A stretch of 64,000 nt of DNA from Massilia sp. PAMC28688 (GTDB taxonomy: Bacteria > Pseudomonadota > Gammaproteobacteria > Burkholderiales > Burkholderiaceae_D): contig NZ_CP080378.1 of NCBI RefSeq assembly GCF_019443445.1, positions 5,270,001-5,334,000 of the forward strand. Direction: 5' to 3'. The notes below the pieces were generated by a model. It was not told the origin of the DNA. It did no database searches and saw only the letters and a program-made list of their open reading frames with translations. Each line of letters opens with the position of its first letter. Position 1 is the first letter of the stretch. Positions 55,201-62,577 of the stretch are shown in pieces. The position numbers and the translations under genes were made by a program.

Positions 55201-56235
55201 GCCGGTGCGCGCATAGGTGATGCGATAGCTGCCCGCGGTCAGGTTGGGGACGGAAAACGTACCCTGCACGTCGCTGTTGACGGTACGGCTTTCGGCGCCG
55301 GAGAGGGTGATGGTGACGCCGGCGAGCGGCAGGCCACTGCCCTGATCAATGACGCGGCCCTGCACCACGCCGCCGCCGGTGGGCGGCAGTGACTGCTGGC
55401 CGGAGATGGCCCGCAGCACCAGCGCGGTCAAATAGGGATCCTTGTCCCAGCTGCCATCGGCAGCCTGGCGCGCGAGCAGGAAATTGCGGCCGGCCGTGCG
55501 CACGGCCGCATCTGCGGTAACGGGGGAAACGGCCGCCAGCGACAGCGCTGAAAGATAGGTGTCTTCCTGCCAGCCGCCATCGGCCCCCTGCTGACGCAGC
55601 AGCCAGGAGCTGAGCGAGCGCACCGCGTTGATGCTGGCGCTGTCGGCGGCGGTTTGCAAGGCCAGTAGCGCCATGGCGCTGTTCTGGACCCGGTCCGCAT
55701 CGCTGCGGCCAGTGATTGCGCCGTCGGCATCGAGCTGGGTCAGCAGCCACGCGCGCGCCGAGGTAGCGCTGGCGGCAGCGCCCATACGAGCCTCTGTCAG
55801 GGCCAATACTGCCCAGGCTGTGTCAAGCGCATTGCTGGCATAGCCGGGTGCGCCACCGAAGCCACCATCGCTGTTTTGGCGTTCGATAAGCAGATCGATG
55901 TGGACTGTGATGGCGTTACCCGAACCGGCCAGGGCGATAATCTTGCGCGCCAGGTATTCGGTGTTGTTCTCGGGGTCGGCAAGCATGGCGTTGCCCAGGC
56001 TCGGAGGCGCAGCGGCGAGCAGCTTGAGCGTCTGCCGCACTTCGGCGCGGTTCTGCTGCTTGGTCGCAATCGACTGGTCGGCGCCTTGCACCTCACCGTC
56101 AGCTTGAACCTGGGCCGCAAGCCACGCCAGGCCGCGTGCGATTTCTGGACTTTGCGCCCGCGCGGCAAACAGGACCGACAGCGAGATGGCGAAAAACAGG
56201 ACGCAGCGCGTCACTATGCGTTGAAATTTTTGCAC
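49246..56235 (-). CDS. Giant exported multidomain protein: alpha/alpha toroid, carboxypeptidase-regulatory-like domains, CxxCH, propeller
   Basis: 2329 residues from GTG 56235 (GGAG 5 bases upstream), with a signal peptide (CVLFFAISLSVLFAARAQ). A prenyltransferase/squalene-cyclase-type toroid (about 20-290; QNSDGGFGG, QQGADGGWQED, RQAADGSWDKD) is followed by four carboxypeptidase-regulatory-like beta-sandwiches (290-600) and CARDB-like domains (to 880). CIGCH near residue 930 is a c-type haem motif just before more toroid repeats, then an NHL-like propeller (1075-1310). Further toroid repeats (RADGSWGV, QADGSWTSE) and CARDB-like domains lead to a segment resembling an amidotransferase fold (1910-2110). 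It heads the RHS operon. ATG 56283 is less likely, since its extra residues precede the signal. No function is known to me. Confidence 0.82.
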   Translation of the reverse strand: MQKFQRIVTRCVLFFAISLSVLFAARAQSPEIARGLAWLAAQVQADGEVQGADQSIATKQQNRAEVRQTLKLLAAAPPSLGNAMLADPENNTEYLARKIIALAGSGNAITVHIDLLIERQNSDGGFGGAPGYASNALDTAWAVLALTEARMGAAASATSARAWLLTQLDADGAITGRSDADRVQNSAMALLALQTAADSASINAVRSLSSWLLRQQGADGGWQEDTYLSALSLAAVSPVTADAAVRTAGRNFLLARQAADGSWDKDPYLTALVLRAISGQQSLPPTGGGVVQGRVIDQGSGLPLAGVTITLSGAESRTVNSDVQGTFSVPNLTAGSYRITYARTGYTGAIASASIVLGQTLDAGTVGLTQLTTAGIVRGQVTVGASGAPLAGVTITVDGVPPITAVSDAAGRYELVGVTPGTVSVSASASGYQTVSGSAVIAAGQALSFSPALYPASETPSGTVRYQGQVVAAGTVAPLAGVSVELSDGTSVFNTSSDGNGQFSITLNPGSYSAAFSLAGYNGVTQRFVGPAGSIMNAGVVSMTQQRTSSAVKGRVINASGEGIAGASVQLTGTAAIATTAADGSYRIENLSGLTFALRASASGYNSQAVTLQASGPTELLQDFTLASQGVGQFTIGTLDVTPASVGSASDITVNTSIANAGDASATAVIQLQVRDQNQKVIGTGTAFDTEGNLIGQTTLAAGAQQVVRLVWNSAQHPPGSYSLHVRLLEAGSLQQATPQGVLLIERVGAVAVTGKSAFGGTITANPPVLQSGTSTPVKLSAVVQNKGNQPIAAQSYILSVIDVADASVVHTEQAAGGALAVSALETLAFSDWTPAKGGNYRLELSAADPALGKLTSTLYVGNAVTAKYTASKVVVPAGTQSVRGTIKLNGADIVNGTLSDPLAPLVKAAIQKSVTYNDREAVNWTVRQGNCIGCHIQTQALVGGETNRLHATFNPAERSALYNLVKSRQQASGAFFDSHPGYAGTSSMLAMWSLDAWTDKAASITAINKGADYLATIQQSNGSWPVAHPWLGGYTHPVDHTALNLKSLVGLHAALTQVPAAALKAYPVTPYLPEQQFRSRGNIATDQAGNFYVSMMGQGKVQQYKPDGSLGESWTGLSDPRGLLEARSGGGMLVCTTSGVFRLSTGNVSTKLNSRGSLEMLAYAPDGTLYANDYAGNNITRLDASFVPEVWLHNPVFQNPDRILFSPSGELLVLSYYARKVFRVKEDRTVDIVITDTVFDGYPRDLFAYDGGWMLGTTSGTWRINDKWKGDTLLRERADKLNTNVGTGHVVLADGRIISVNYNAIGMRQMQAQELDVAARRTKLADMIDKATVYMQNQSLTSSDTLVQAHQLMGLGESARFYANDTERRTALETKMKAIAATLRQRQRADGSWGVTANHTGDSFVTAHVGYALDYLNPSPSDPYIRSAVQWLLARQQADGSWTSENGLFGTRLAATTWVSIWLPVILNRLGGIDTDLSVTFPANVKMSNPDLVPTATAANPDGSSTYQWQLTGVTSADRSLSYDLSLIDMQLGETRAVSTDAHMTFKNSFTGGMVNAPIDVPSVKASSFLDLGVTTDKPAYPAHTMVDITGQVTNSGGTLTAGRVTLGVYAPDRTLITMLAEEPFNGLASGASVRLDAYWNTGAYPERPGYIVLATLLDEQGRQIGTAQTQFAILGAAAGTPVATATLAADKLVYQPFATVQLKERLSNIAQNSDINNASVTTTVRNPAGDVVLSRTEKLAQLAQGQSRDYGYSLPLRPGMAGNYMAALSFTGADGKVLAAASTQFAVASSDASGVGLSGALGLSTKQLQLGASLAMAASATNSGNAALADLPLSIRIIDMASKQVVAELNEVQTVATGARHEFGRNWIGAGTVGSRFTAALSATVAGKPLLLAQDDFMLVDQAVKLDIKQAFASGSRILVLVSCNDGEHDAVGPNGQPPVCETQRSRTIDEALTTLGMAHTIVTSEEAFRRELRSGLYNTYWISGKQDKLHDDLPVEVREAVFSGDGLILDGVHDSRNKVLNTVVGVKYQGKIGETDLPVELTGPWYTSQRLNTVGRAQKPELVDSRLQAVFDGRHPQAGGVAIASNAYGSGQAVLFAFDLARSLEAHDQWLPVLGTTLRAVLPGQSQVVTPGGMVRLRTSIGNLAGATDLAVDSSLPAGAAYLNASAPGSYDANSHSAQWRFTLGKDQNTDLYLSLRAPATAGAHAIDTVVSSVVNGVATKYGPTLTQGFTVKPASQTAVNVKTAIGALVIARTPDRRVRDRALAQFDAAMLAFNRNTASGYDTAIQGLLQVTDMLESLSAVDTTAARLDIDRILREAQWRWSAAQ

Positions 56236-56661
56236 AGACACTCCGGGACAACAGGGGTTTTGTTGTCGTCGGAACAGTGGCAAAAACGCCGAGCCTATTC
56301 AAAAGAACAACGTAATGCGGCAATTGTATCAACGAGGAAATATTTCCAGCAATCTATTTTGCGAGGAAAGCAATCTTTTGTATGATATTTACAACTATTG
56401 GATGACAGACGATGACGCGGCCGCTGCTAATGCTTTGTTACTCATGTTCGGGGACCTTGGCGGCTTGCCCAGTTGCGCTCAAAAAGAGAAATTTGCTGGT
56501 AGGGCTAGCTGTGAGCTGTCAATGTACTTTCTCACCGTACACGCGACCGTGACATCACAGCAACTGGCGCGTTAATGATGTAATCTGCAAAATGACAAAT
56601 GCTAAAGCGGCGCAAGGCAAGCAATGGCCCGCTATCTCGCCGAATGAAAGGATTGCTGACA
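56236..56661. other. Divergent regulatory gap between the giant operon and a lipoprotein gene
   Basis: The AT-rich 426 bp must hold the promoter of the nearly 17-kb operon (- strand) and of the lipoprotein gene (+ strand). The GGAG ribosome site of the giant gene is at 56241-56244. An open frame at 56315-56575 has no ribosome site and no recognisable protein character. No repeat or terminator was seen. Confidence 0.5.
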
Positions 56662-57060
56662 ATGAAACGTGCATTTTCGATGGTTGCCCTGGCCCTGACC
56701 CTTGGCGGATGTGCCTCTTCCGCAGTTGTCGTCGGAAAGGTTCGCCCGCCTATTGCGGCGTCTCAGGTGAAGCTCTACGTAACCCCGCCGAAAAAGTTTG
56801 AGGAAGTGGCTCTATTGCAGTCGAGCAGCCAATTGTCGATGGCTTTTACTGACCAAGCGAAGATGGATGCTGTCATCAACCGACTCAAGGAGGAGGCGGG
56901 CAAGGTCGGTGCGAACGGCGTGCTGCTGCGTGGTACGGGCGAGCAGTATGGCGGCAGTGTCGGCGTCGGGACGGGCGGCGGCGGGTTCGGCTTGGGTACA
57001 GGAATTGCGATCACGCAGAAGACTGGTACCGGTGTCGCCATCTTCGTGACTGAAGAATAG
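56662..57060 (+). CDS. Small lipoprotein
   Basis: 132 residues from ATG 56662, with AAGGA about 10 bases upstream. The signal is AFSMVALALTLGGC with lipobox LGGC. The mature part has a conserved-looking core (SQVKLYVTPPKKFEEVALLQ, then INRLKEEAGKVGANGVLLRG) and ends in a Gly-rich stretch (GTGGGGFGLGTGIAI). The core resembles short outer-membrane lipoproteins seen in proteobacteria, with no assigned function. In-frame ATGs at 56599 and 56644 lack a proper signal start. It is convergent with the DUF3592-like gene. Confidence 0.7.
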   Translation: MKRAFSMVALALTLGGCASSAVVVGKVRPPIAASQVKLYVTPPKKFEEVALLQSSSQLSMAFTDQAKMDAVINRLKEEAGKVGANGVLLRGTGEQYGGSVGVGTGGGGFGLGTGIAITQKTGTGVAIFVTEE

Positions 57061-57113
57061 CTGCTTGCGCTGGATGTCGGGCACATTCGACAAACCAGGC
57101 TTGCACCACCCTG

Positions 57114-57887
57114 TCAGGCTGGCTGCGCTGACAGCAGCGTTTTCACCGGCTTGGGCAAACTGTCGTAGCGCTGCACGGTCGATGGCGCATGGGCCAGATA
57201 CACGACACGGGTCGACTCGCCCTGATTGAAGTTGCCGACTGGCCCCAGATGAAGCTCGTATTCCTGTCCATCGAAGGCCTGAAACGTCAGGATCACCTGC
57301 GACAGGGGTTTCCCACGCCTGCCCAGCCCGGGCAATGGCCGGCGTGAGGAACGCGCTTTGGTGACGATGCCATAGCGAACCACGCGCCAGCTGGCAAGCA
57401 CAGCACGGACGTAGAACACGGCAGCGACGACACCGATCAGTATCGGGAATAAGCCCACCAGCCACAACCAGTTCGGGATATGCGTTTTTCTCAAGCCAGG
57501 AATGCGCGACCACTCTGGATGCCCTGGCACGTATTGCACGCGCAGCGGCGTGGCGGGATCGGGTTCTTCCGCCTGCGTCTTGGTAACGGCGACGTTCTCA
57601 TACAACACGCCATCGACCACGTAACGGTACTTGAGCTCATAGTAGTAGCGTGTTTTACGCCGCACTAAATTCAGCTCCACGAGTTGACCCATCGCGGCCG
57701 GATCGTCGTCCCGGAATTCCCATTCGGTGAAATCGGCGCCGGCCATGAAAGCCAACGACAGACCCAGCCCAACTACAAAGGGGATGACAACCGCCAGCCA
57801 GCCTTCCCCGCACATCGACAGGCGTTGACGCAGGGACAGCGAACGGGGCAAGGTTGGAATGGCCGTGGGCCGGACATGCGGAATCAT
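57114..57887 (-). CDS. DUF3592-like membrane protein downstream of vgrG
   Basis: 257 residues with three hydrophobic segments (WLAVVIPFVVGLGLSLAFMA near 35, WLWLVGLFPILIGVVAAVFY near 145, and a shorter run before it). RYYYELKYRYVVDGVLYENV and PLRVQYVPGHPEWSRIPGL are typical of DUF3592 domains. The C-terminal soluble part repeats a similar beta pattern. It lies 57 bp after vgrG on the same strand and is probably co-transcribed. It may be a membrane immunity protein or an unrelated passenger; the sequence does not tell. Confidence 0.7.
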   Translation of the reverse strand: MIPHVRPTAIPTLPRSLSLRQRLSMCGEGWLAVVIPFVVGLGLSLAFMAGADFTEWEFRDDDPAAMGQLVELNLVRRKTRYYYELKYRYVVDGVLYENVAVTKTQAEEPDPATPLRVQYVPGHPEWSRIPGLRKTHIPNWLWLVGLFPILIGVVAAVFYVRAVLASWRVVRYGIVTKARSSRRPLPGLGRRGKPLSQVILTFQAFDGQEYELHLGPVGNFNQGESTRVVYLAHAPSTVQRYDSLPKPVKTLLSAQPA

Positions 57888-57944
57888 TGTGAGAAAAATG
57901 AAATAGGAACAGCCCGGCCGACATCGTCTTTCAGGGCTGCGTCC

Positions 57945-60890
57945 TTAGTCAAAAAACAGCTCGATCGAATCGGCCTTGTTCTTGAAGATACGCGCAGTTT
58001 GGCCATGTTCGTCCGTAATGCCGCGGTATTCCTTGCCGTCACCGGTGACGATGCGGTAGGCAGTGAACGGCATTGGCGTGCCGCTGTGCTCGTCCTTGAT
58101 CACAAACTGCTCGTCGTATAGTGGCTGTGCCTTCGGCATCTCTGGCGCACCCATGGTGCCGTCGGCCGGGCCGGTCAGTTCCTTCTTGCTGGCTTTGAAT
58201 TCGATCTTGCCCGGGCCATGCAGCATGATGTTGCCGCCTTCTAGCTTCAGGTAGGCGCCCTGTGCCGTCATCAGCACGTGCTGCTTGGCAGCGACCCTGA
58301 CCGACTTGGTCACGCTCACCACCTCAACGGCCTTGTCTGCGGTGAGCTTGGTGGCAGCGGAGTTGGCGTGCAGGCTGACCTTGCCACTGGCCGCGTGCAG
58401 CTTGATGCCCACTTCCTGATTGGGCTTGTCGGCGCGGCTCGCCTTGCCGTAGGTGAACAGGCTGATACCATCCTTGACCACGCAGTGCGCATTCGCCTGC
58501 GAGAGCACATTGATGTCTTCGCCGGCCGTGATGCTGGTGGTGCGCGCGGCGGAAATGACGGCACTGGCAGGCGTTGCGGCGACGATGCCTGCGGGCGCCG
58601 ACAGCTGCAGATGCGGCGCGCCATATCCCGTAGCCGCGCCATCACCGCCAACCTTGCTGTTCCCCTCGCCTGCCTCGATCTCGTTTTCCAGCACCTTGAT
58701 GGTGTCGCCGAGGCGGCCCAGGGCGGGCAGCTTGTCCGGCTCCGCCTCACCCTTGAGTTTCGCATTATGATTTTGCGCTGTGGTGGCCATGCTGGTCTGC
58801 AGCTCGAGACTGCTCTTGTTCTGTGCCACCGCTTCGCGCGAATCAAGCTGGGTGCCGCTGGCGTTGGGGCGGGCATTGGTGGTGATCAGCATGCCCTTGC
58901 CGGCGCGAAGCGCAGCGCTCGCCTCCGTCTTGAGCTCGGCGCCGAAGCCCGCGGCCGCAAGCCGCTGGTTGTCGGTCTGGTGACGCAGATGGCCTAGGTT
59001 CAGTTCATCGTTGCCCTTGTGCGCCGATGCGTGACGCTGCAAGGACATGCGCGACTGGCCGGGACTGTCGTCCATGACCAGCTGGTTGTAGGCACCGGCG
59101 CCGGTCTGGCTGGTCGCCATCGCCTGCGTCTTGATGCCCGACAGAACCGCAGGATGCGCGTGGCCTTGGCTCTCGCCCGGGAACCACGACGGCGCGTTGC
59201 CGGTGCTAAGCCCCGCGCCCTGCGCCACCTGGTTGTGCTGGGCATCCTGTTCGCCGCTACCGTTGTAGAGCGTGCCGATGACGACTGGGCGATCGATGTC
59301 GCCTTCGAGGAAATCGACCAGTACTTCCTGGCCGACCCGCGGGAGGGCGTGACTGCCCCAGTTGCTGCCGGCCACCGGGGCCAGCGGCGTTGCCACCCGT
59401 ACCCACGTGCCGGCGGTATCGTCCGCCGGTGCGCCTGAATGATTCGACGAGTCCGGATGATCGAGGCGGCTGTGGCTTTGTGCGCCGCGCTGCCAGTGGA
59501 ACTGCACCTTCACGCGGTGATCGCGATCGGTATGGATCACGCTGCCAGCGGGACCGACCACAATGGCGGTCTGCTGGCCGCCCACGACAGGGCGCTGGAA
59601 CAGCGGCTGGCCCTGGTCGTCAAAGGCACAAGTGCGATACGGCACACTGGCGCGGATGGCGTCAATACGGTTGCGATACAAGGGACGCTCACCGATGTTC
59701 GTGCCGACCCGGTGCAGGCTGGCGTTTTCTTCCTGCTCGATCAGCGCTTCGAGAGCGCCGGTCTTGAGCCGGTCGACGATTTCAGCCTTCATGTCGGCGC
59801 TCAGGTTGTTGTGCATCAGATGCACCACACGGGTCACGAGGAAGCTGCGCGCATCATCATTGTCAGTCAGATCAAAGCTGGCCTGTCCCTGCAGGGTAAA
59901 GGTGGTGCCGGGCGCGAGCGTGCGCACGGTGCCGGCGGCAATGTGCACTTCCTTGCGGGCGTTCAAGCCTTGCAACAGATGGTCGGCAAGGCGCTGGCCT
60001 TGCTGGCGCGATTCGTACGCGTACGGTGCCAAACTGTCGGACGCGGTCAGCATGGCCGCGCTGACGTTACTCTCGGCTGCGTTGACGGGCCGATGATCGA
60101 GCGCCCGGTAATCCCAGCTGCGCAGGGCCAGCGCGTTGGTCTGCTGGCGGAACTCGGTGCGCCAGCGGTCAAGGCCATCCTCCTTCATCACGGCGCCCGA
60201 CTGCGTGTAGCGGATCTGTGCCTGCACGTTGGGCTGAAAGCTGGCGTCATGGTCAGCGATGACCATGGTGTGGCGGCCCAGCGAGTCGCTGTCGGCAGCG
60301 CCTTCATGCTCGAACCAGTAGAACAGCCCCTCTTCTGCCATCAGTCGGGCGATGAAATCGAAATTGCTTTCCTGGTACTGCGTAACGAGGCTGCGCACGG
60401 GATACACCGCTCGGTCGGCGATATCGAAGCGCCAGGACGGCGCCAGGCGCCCCTTGCCTTCGTACTCGCGCAGGATCGCGTCGATGATGTCGAACACCGT
60501 CACGTCCTGGAACACGCGGCTGTCGCGGCCCAGTTTCAGGAAACTGGTAAACGGCGACAGCGTCAGCGAATAGCGCGCGAGGCCGCCGTTGGCCCCACAG
60601 TGCTCGACAGCAGTGAGGTAGCCATGGAAGGGGCGCAGGTCATCACGGCTGTGGGCGGTCATCAGCTCCAGCAGCGCGGGCTGGCCGAGCAGCGAGCCGA
60701 GCTTGATGCCGGCATCGGTGGACAAGGCGCTGATGGTGAACTCGAATCCCTGACCAATGCCCTCTTCTCCGCGCACGCATTCGGCCAGCAGGGCATCGCG
60801 CCCCAGCGGGGTGGTCAGGTGCAGGATGCGCGTCGCCTGCGAGAATTGCGGGACCAGTGCCTGCAGGATGTCGGATGCCGTGAATGCCAT
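57945..60890 (-). CDS. vgrG: Type VI secretion tip protein VgrG with DUF2345 and a C-terminal carrier-like extension
   Basis: 981 residues. Gp27/gp5-type regions span about 1-520 (ILHLTTPLGRDALLAECVRG, YQESNFDFIARLMAEEGLFY, HRVKVQFHWQRGAQ, TWVRVATPLA, LPRVGQEVLVDFLEGDIDRP). DUF2345 is near 690-910, with the needle segments QHVLMTAQGAYLKLEGG and MLHGPGKIEFKASK. The last 70 residues (EQFVIKDEHSGTPMPFTAYR, then ITDEHGQTARIF) form a small beta domain typical of effector-binding tails. VgrG trimers cap the T6SS tube. No tss structural genes are in the window, so this is an auxiliary vgrG island. It is divergent from the SUMF1-like genes. Confidence 0.96.
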   Translation of the reverse strand: MAFTASDILQALVPQFSQATRILHLTTPLGRDALLAECVRGEEGIGQGFEFTISALSTDAGIKLGSLLGQPALLELMTAHSRDDLRPFHGYLTAVEHCGANGGLARYSLTLSPFTSFLKLGRDSRVFQDVTVFDIIDAILREYEGKGRLAPSWRFDIADRAVYPVRSLVTQYQESNFDFIARLMAEEGLFYWFEHEGAADSDSLGRHTMVIADHDASFQPNVQAQIRYTQSGAVMKEDGLDRWRTEFRQQTNALALRSWDYRALDHRPVNAAESNVSAAMLTASDSLAPYAYESRQQGQRLADHLLQGLNARKEVHIAAGTVRTLAPGTTFTLQGQASFDLTDNDDARSFLVTRVVHLMHNNLSADMKAEIVDRLKTGALEALIEQEENASLHRVGTNIGERPLYRNRIDAIRASVPYRTCAFDDQGQPLFQRPVVGGQQTAIVVGPAGSVIHTDRDHRVKVQFHWQRGAQSHSRLDHPDSSNHSGAPADDTAGTWVRVATPLAPVAGSNWGSHALPRVGQEVLVDFLEGDIDRPVVIGTLYNGSGEQDAQHNQVAQGAGLSTGNAPSWFPGESQGHAHPAVLSGIKTQAMATSQTGAGAYNQLVMDDSPGQSRMSLQRHASAHKGNDELNLGHLRHQTDNQRLAAAGFGAELKTEASAALRAGKGMLITTNARPNASGTQLDSREAVAQNKSSLELQTSMATTAQNHNAKLKGEAEPDKLPALGRLGDTIKVLENEIEAGEGNSKVGGDGAATGYGAPHLQLSAPAGIVAATPASAVISAARTTSITAGEDINVLSQANAHCVVKDGISLFTYGKASRADKPNQEVGIKLHAASGKVSLHANSAATKLTADKAVEVVSVTKSVRVAAKQHVLMTAQGAYLKLEGGNIMLHGPGKIEFKASKKELTGPADGTMGAPEMPKAQPLYDEQFVIKDEHSGTPMPFTAYRIVTGDGKEYRGITDEHGQTARIFKNKADSIELFFD

Positions 60891-60946
60891 GATGTGTCTT
60901 TAGTGTTCCTGCGCGAAAAAAGCTTAACGGGTTCAATTTATGCAAT

Positions 60947-60952
60947 ATTATA
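60947..60952 (-). promoter_or_regulatory. Perfect -10 box upstream of vgrG
   Basis: TATAAT on the - strand, 57 bases before the vgrG ATG, in an AT-rich gap. The matching -35 position reads only TTCGGC, so activation by a regulator is possible. Confidence 0.45.
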
Positions 60953-61029
60953 GTATTTGAAACATACTGGCCGAATTCTCTGGCGCATTTATCGCTCGGC
61001 TGCATTTACGAGCACTGTGATCCACAACG

Positions 61030-61490
61030 AATCTGGCAAACAAAACCCACAGTCAGCTGGTCGCGATCAAGGGCGGCACGTTCAAAATGGGCGACTTCGG
61101 CGAAACGCACTCAGAGGAAAAGCTGCCCTACACCCGCGAGTTTGACGACGGCCCGGTCCACGACGTGACGCTCGACGATTTTTCGATGAGCAAGCACAAG
61201 GTGACCGTAGGCGATTATGACGTGTACACGGCCGCAAACGGCTTACAAGGCGGTTACCTTGGCTCAAATCAAAGCGCGAGGTGACAAAATGGCGCGTTCG
61301 CACTCTAAAATCACCCAGATGGCGTGGACTAACGAGATGCAAAAAACTATTGTCAGTGGATAGGCAAGCTTGGCAAGACTTGACGTTTGCCCGCAACAGC
61401 CGGGAACCCGCGCTCAAGGATAGCAAGGCGTGATCACCGACCGCACGTACGGCTTTCGCTGCGTAGTGCGGCTTGCAAAAAAACTTAAGC
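61030..61490 (+). pseudogene. Decayed SUMF1-fold gene, first of three tandem copies
   Basis: From 61030 the + strand encodes NLANKTHSQLVAIKGG, then KMGDFGETHSEEKLPY and VTVGDYDVYTAANGL, matching the mature N-terminal part of the two intact copies downstream. The signal peptide and start are missing. After 61284 the frame is lost. A scrambled AKNYCQWIGK-like stretch is followed, after a large internal deletion, by the C-terminal TFARNSREPALKDSK and, in another frame, YGFRCV. It is thus a 5'-truncated, internally deleted, frameshifted copy. Confidence 0.85.
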
Positions 61491-61501
61491 TTGAATCGGT
61501 C

Positions 61502-62428
61502 ATGACTGCACATTACTACACCCTCACCACGTCGGCTATGACTGGCGTTCTCGCCCTATCCTGCGGCCTCGCTGCCTGCCAGACGAAGGCACCCGAGGCG
61601 CCAAAAGCATCGGTCGCTGATCTCGCAAACAAAACCCGCAGCCAGCTCGTGGCGATTAAAGGTGGATCGTTCAAGATGGGGGACTTTGGCGACACACACT
61701 CGGAAGATGAATTGCCTTATACCGGCGAACTTGATGACGGCCCCGTACACGAAGTAAAACTCGGCGATTTTTTCATGAGCAGGTACAAAGTGACGGTCGG
61801 CGATTACGACGTGTACACGGCGGCGAACGGATTGCCCGGCGCTTACCTGGGGCCAAATCCGAGTGGGAGCGACATAAGGGCGCGTGCCCATCCCAAAATT
61901 GCCATGATGCCCGTTGGGGTTGACTGGCAGGACGCCAAAAACTATTGTCAGTGGATCGGCAAGCAGATCGGCCTAGATATGGATCTGCCGACCGAAGCCG
62001 AATGGGAATACGCTGCGCGGGCGCGCGGCAAGGAAATGATTTTCGCTACTAACAACGGTGAAGACCAGCCAGGCGTGAACTTCGCGAGCTTCGATCAGAT
62101 GGAAGCTACTAACGCTGCGACGGGCGACATGCCGGTCGGACTGTACCCGCCCACTCCGCTCGGGCTGTATGACATGGCATCCAACGGCTATGACTGGACC
62201 AACGACTGGTATGACAAGGATTACTATGCACATTCACCTGTCGATAACCCAAAAGGCCCGCCAACAGGCACCCGCAAAGTGATTCGCGGCTCGCATAACG
62301 GACCCGACCACGCAGCAATGACATTCGCTCGCAACAGCCGCGAGCCGGCTCTAAAAGATAGAAAAGGCGGGGTTACCAAGCGCTCGTATGGATTCCGCTG
62401 CGTAGCACGGCCTGCCGTAATGCGGTAA
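61502..62428 (+). CDS. SUMF1-fold (FGE-like) lipoprotein, copy 2
   Basis: 308 residues from ATG 61502, with a lipobox (GVLALSCGLAAC near residue 24). The body has the formylglycine-generating-enzyme/SUMF1 fold: VAIKGGSFKMGDFGD, VTVGDYDVY, WQDAKNYCQWIGKQIG, LPTEAEWEYAARARG, LGLYDMASNGYDWTNDW, RKVIRGSHNG and YGFRCVARP. The cysteine pair that makes bacterial FGE catalytic is absent (RGSHNGPDHAAMTFARNSRE), so it is probably not a sulfatase activator. A lipid-anchored periplasmic SUMF1 protein beside vgrG and a partial gene suits an immunity role, which is inferred. Nearly identical to copy 3. Confidence 0.88.
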   Translation: MTAHYYTLTTSAMTGVLALSCGLAACQTKAPEAPKASVADLANKTRSQLVAIKGGSFKMGDFGDTHSEDELPYTGELDDGPVHEVKLGDFFMSRYKVTVGDYDVYTAANGLPGAYLGPNPSGSDIRARAHPKIAMMPVGVDWQDAKNYCQWIGKQIGLDMDLPTEAEWEYAARARGKEMIFATNNGEDQPGVNFASFDQMEATNAATGDMPVGLYPPTPLGLYDMASNGYDWTNDWYDKDYYAHSPVDNPKGPPTGTRKVIRGSHNGPDHAAMTFARNSREPALKDRKGGVTKRSYGFRCVARPAVMR

Positions 62429-62466
62429 GCGTGCGCCTGGATCAAGGGCGCAGTGGGCAACTTCAA

Positions 62467-62514
62467 TCAAGCATAGTTGGGGAACTCGTGCATGAACACA
62501 AGTGGTGTGATAAT
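62467..62514 (-). pseudogene. Short remnant resembling the 3' end of the converging effector-like gene
   Basis: Read on the - strand the segment ends IITPLVFMHEFPNYA plus stop TGA. The intact gene at the window end finishes AIHPLSSMDISTYA plus TGA, so I-x-P-L, Met and the YA end are shared. The same TCAAGCATA context follows both intact SUMF1 copies. It probably marks a former second copy of that gene. Confidence 0.45.
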
Positions 62515-62577
62515 GCCTGAACAATCTTGCCACAAACGCTCTTCCTTATTCAAAAATCGCTACGTTTGGACCTGCAC

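Noticed and set aside
56315..56575. An 86-codon + strand frame in the divergent gap before the lipoprotein
   Set aside because: No ribosome site, mixed composition and its place in a promoter-bearing gap make it unlikely to be a gene.
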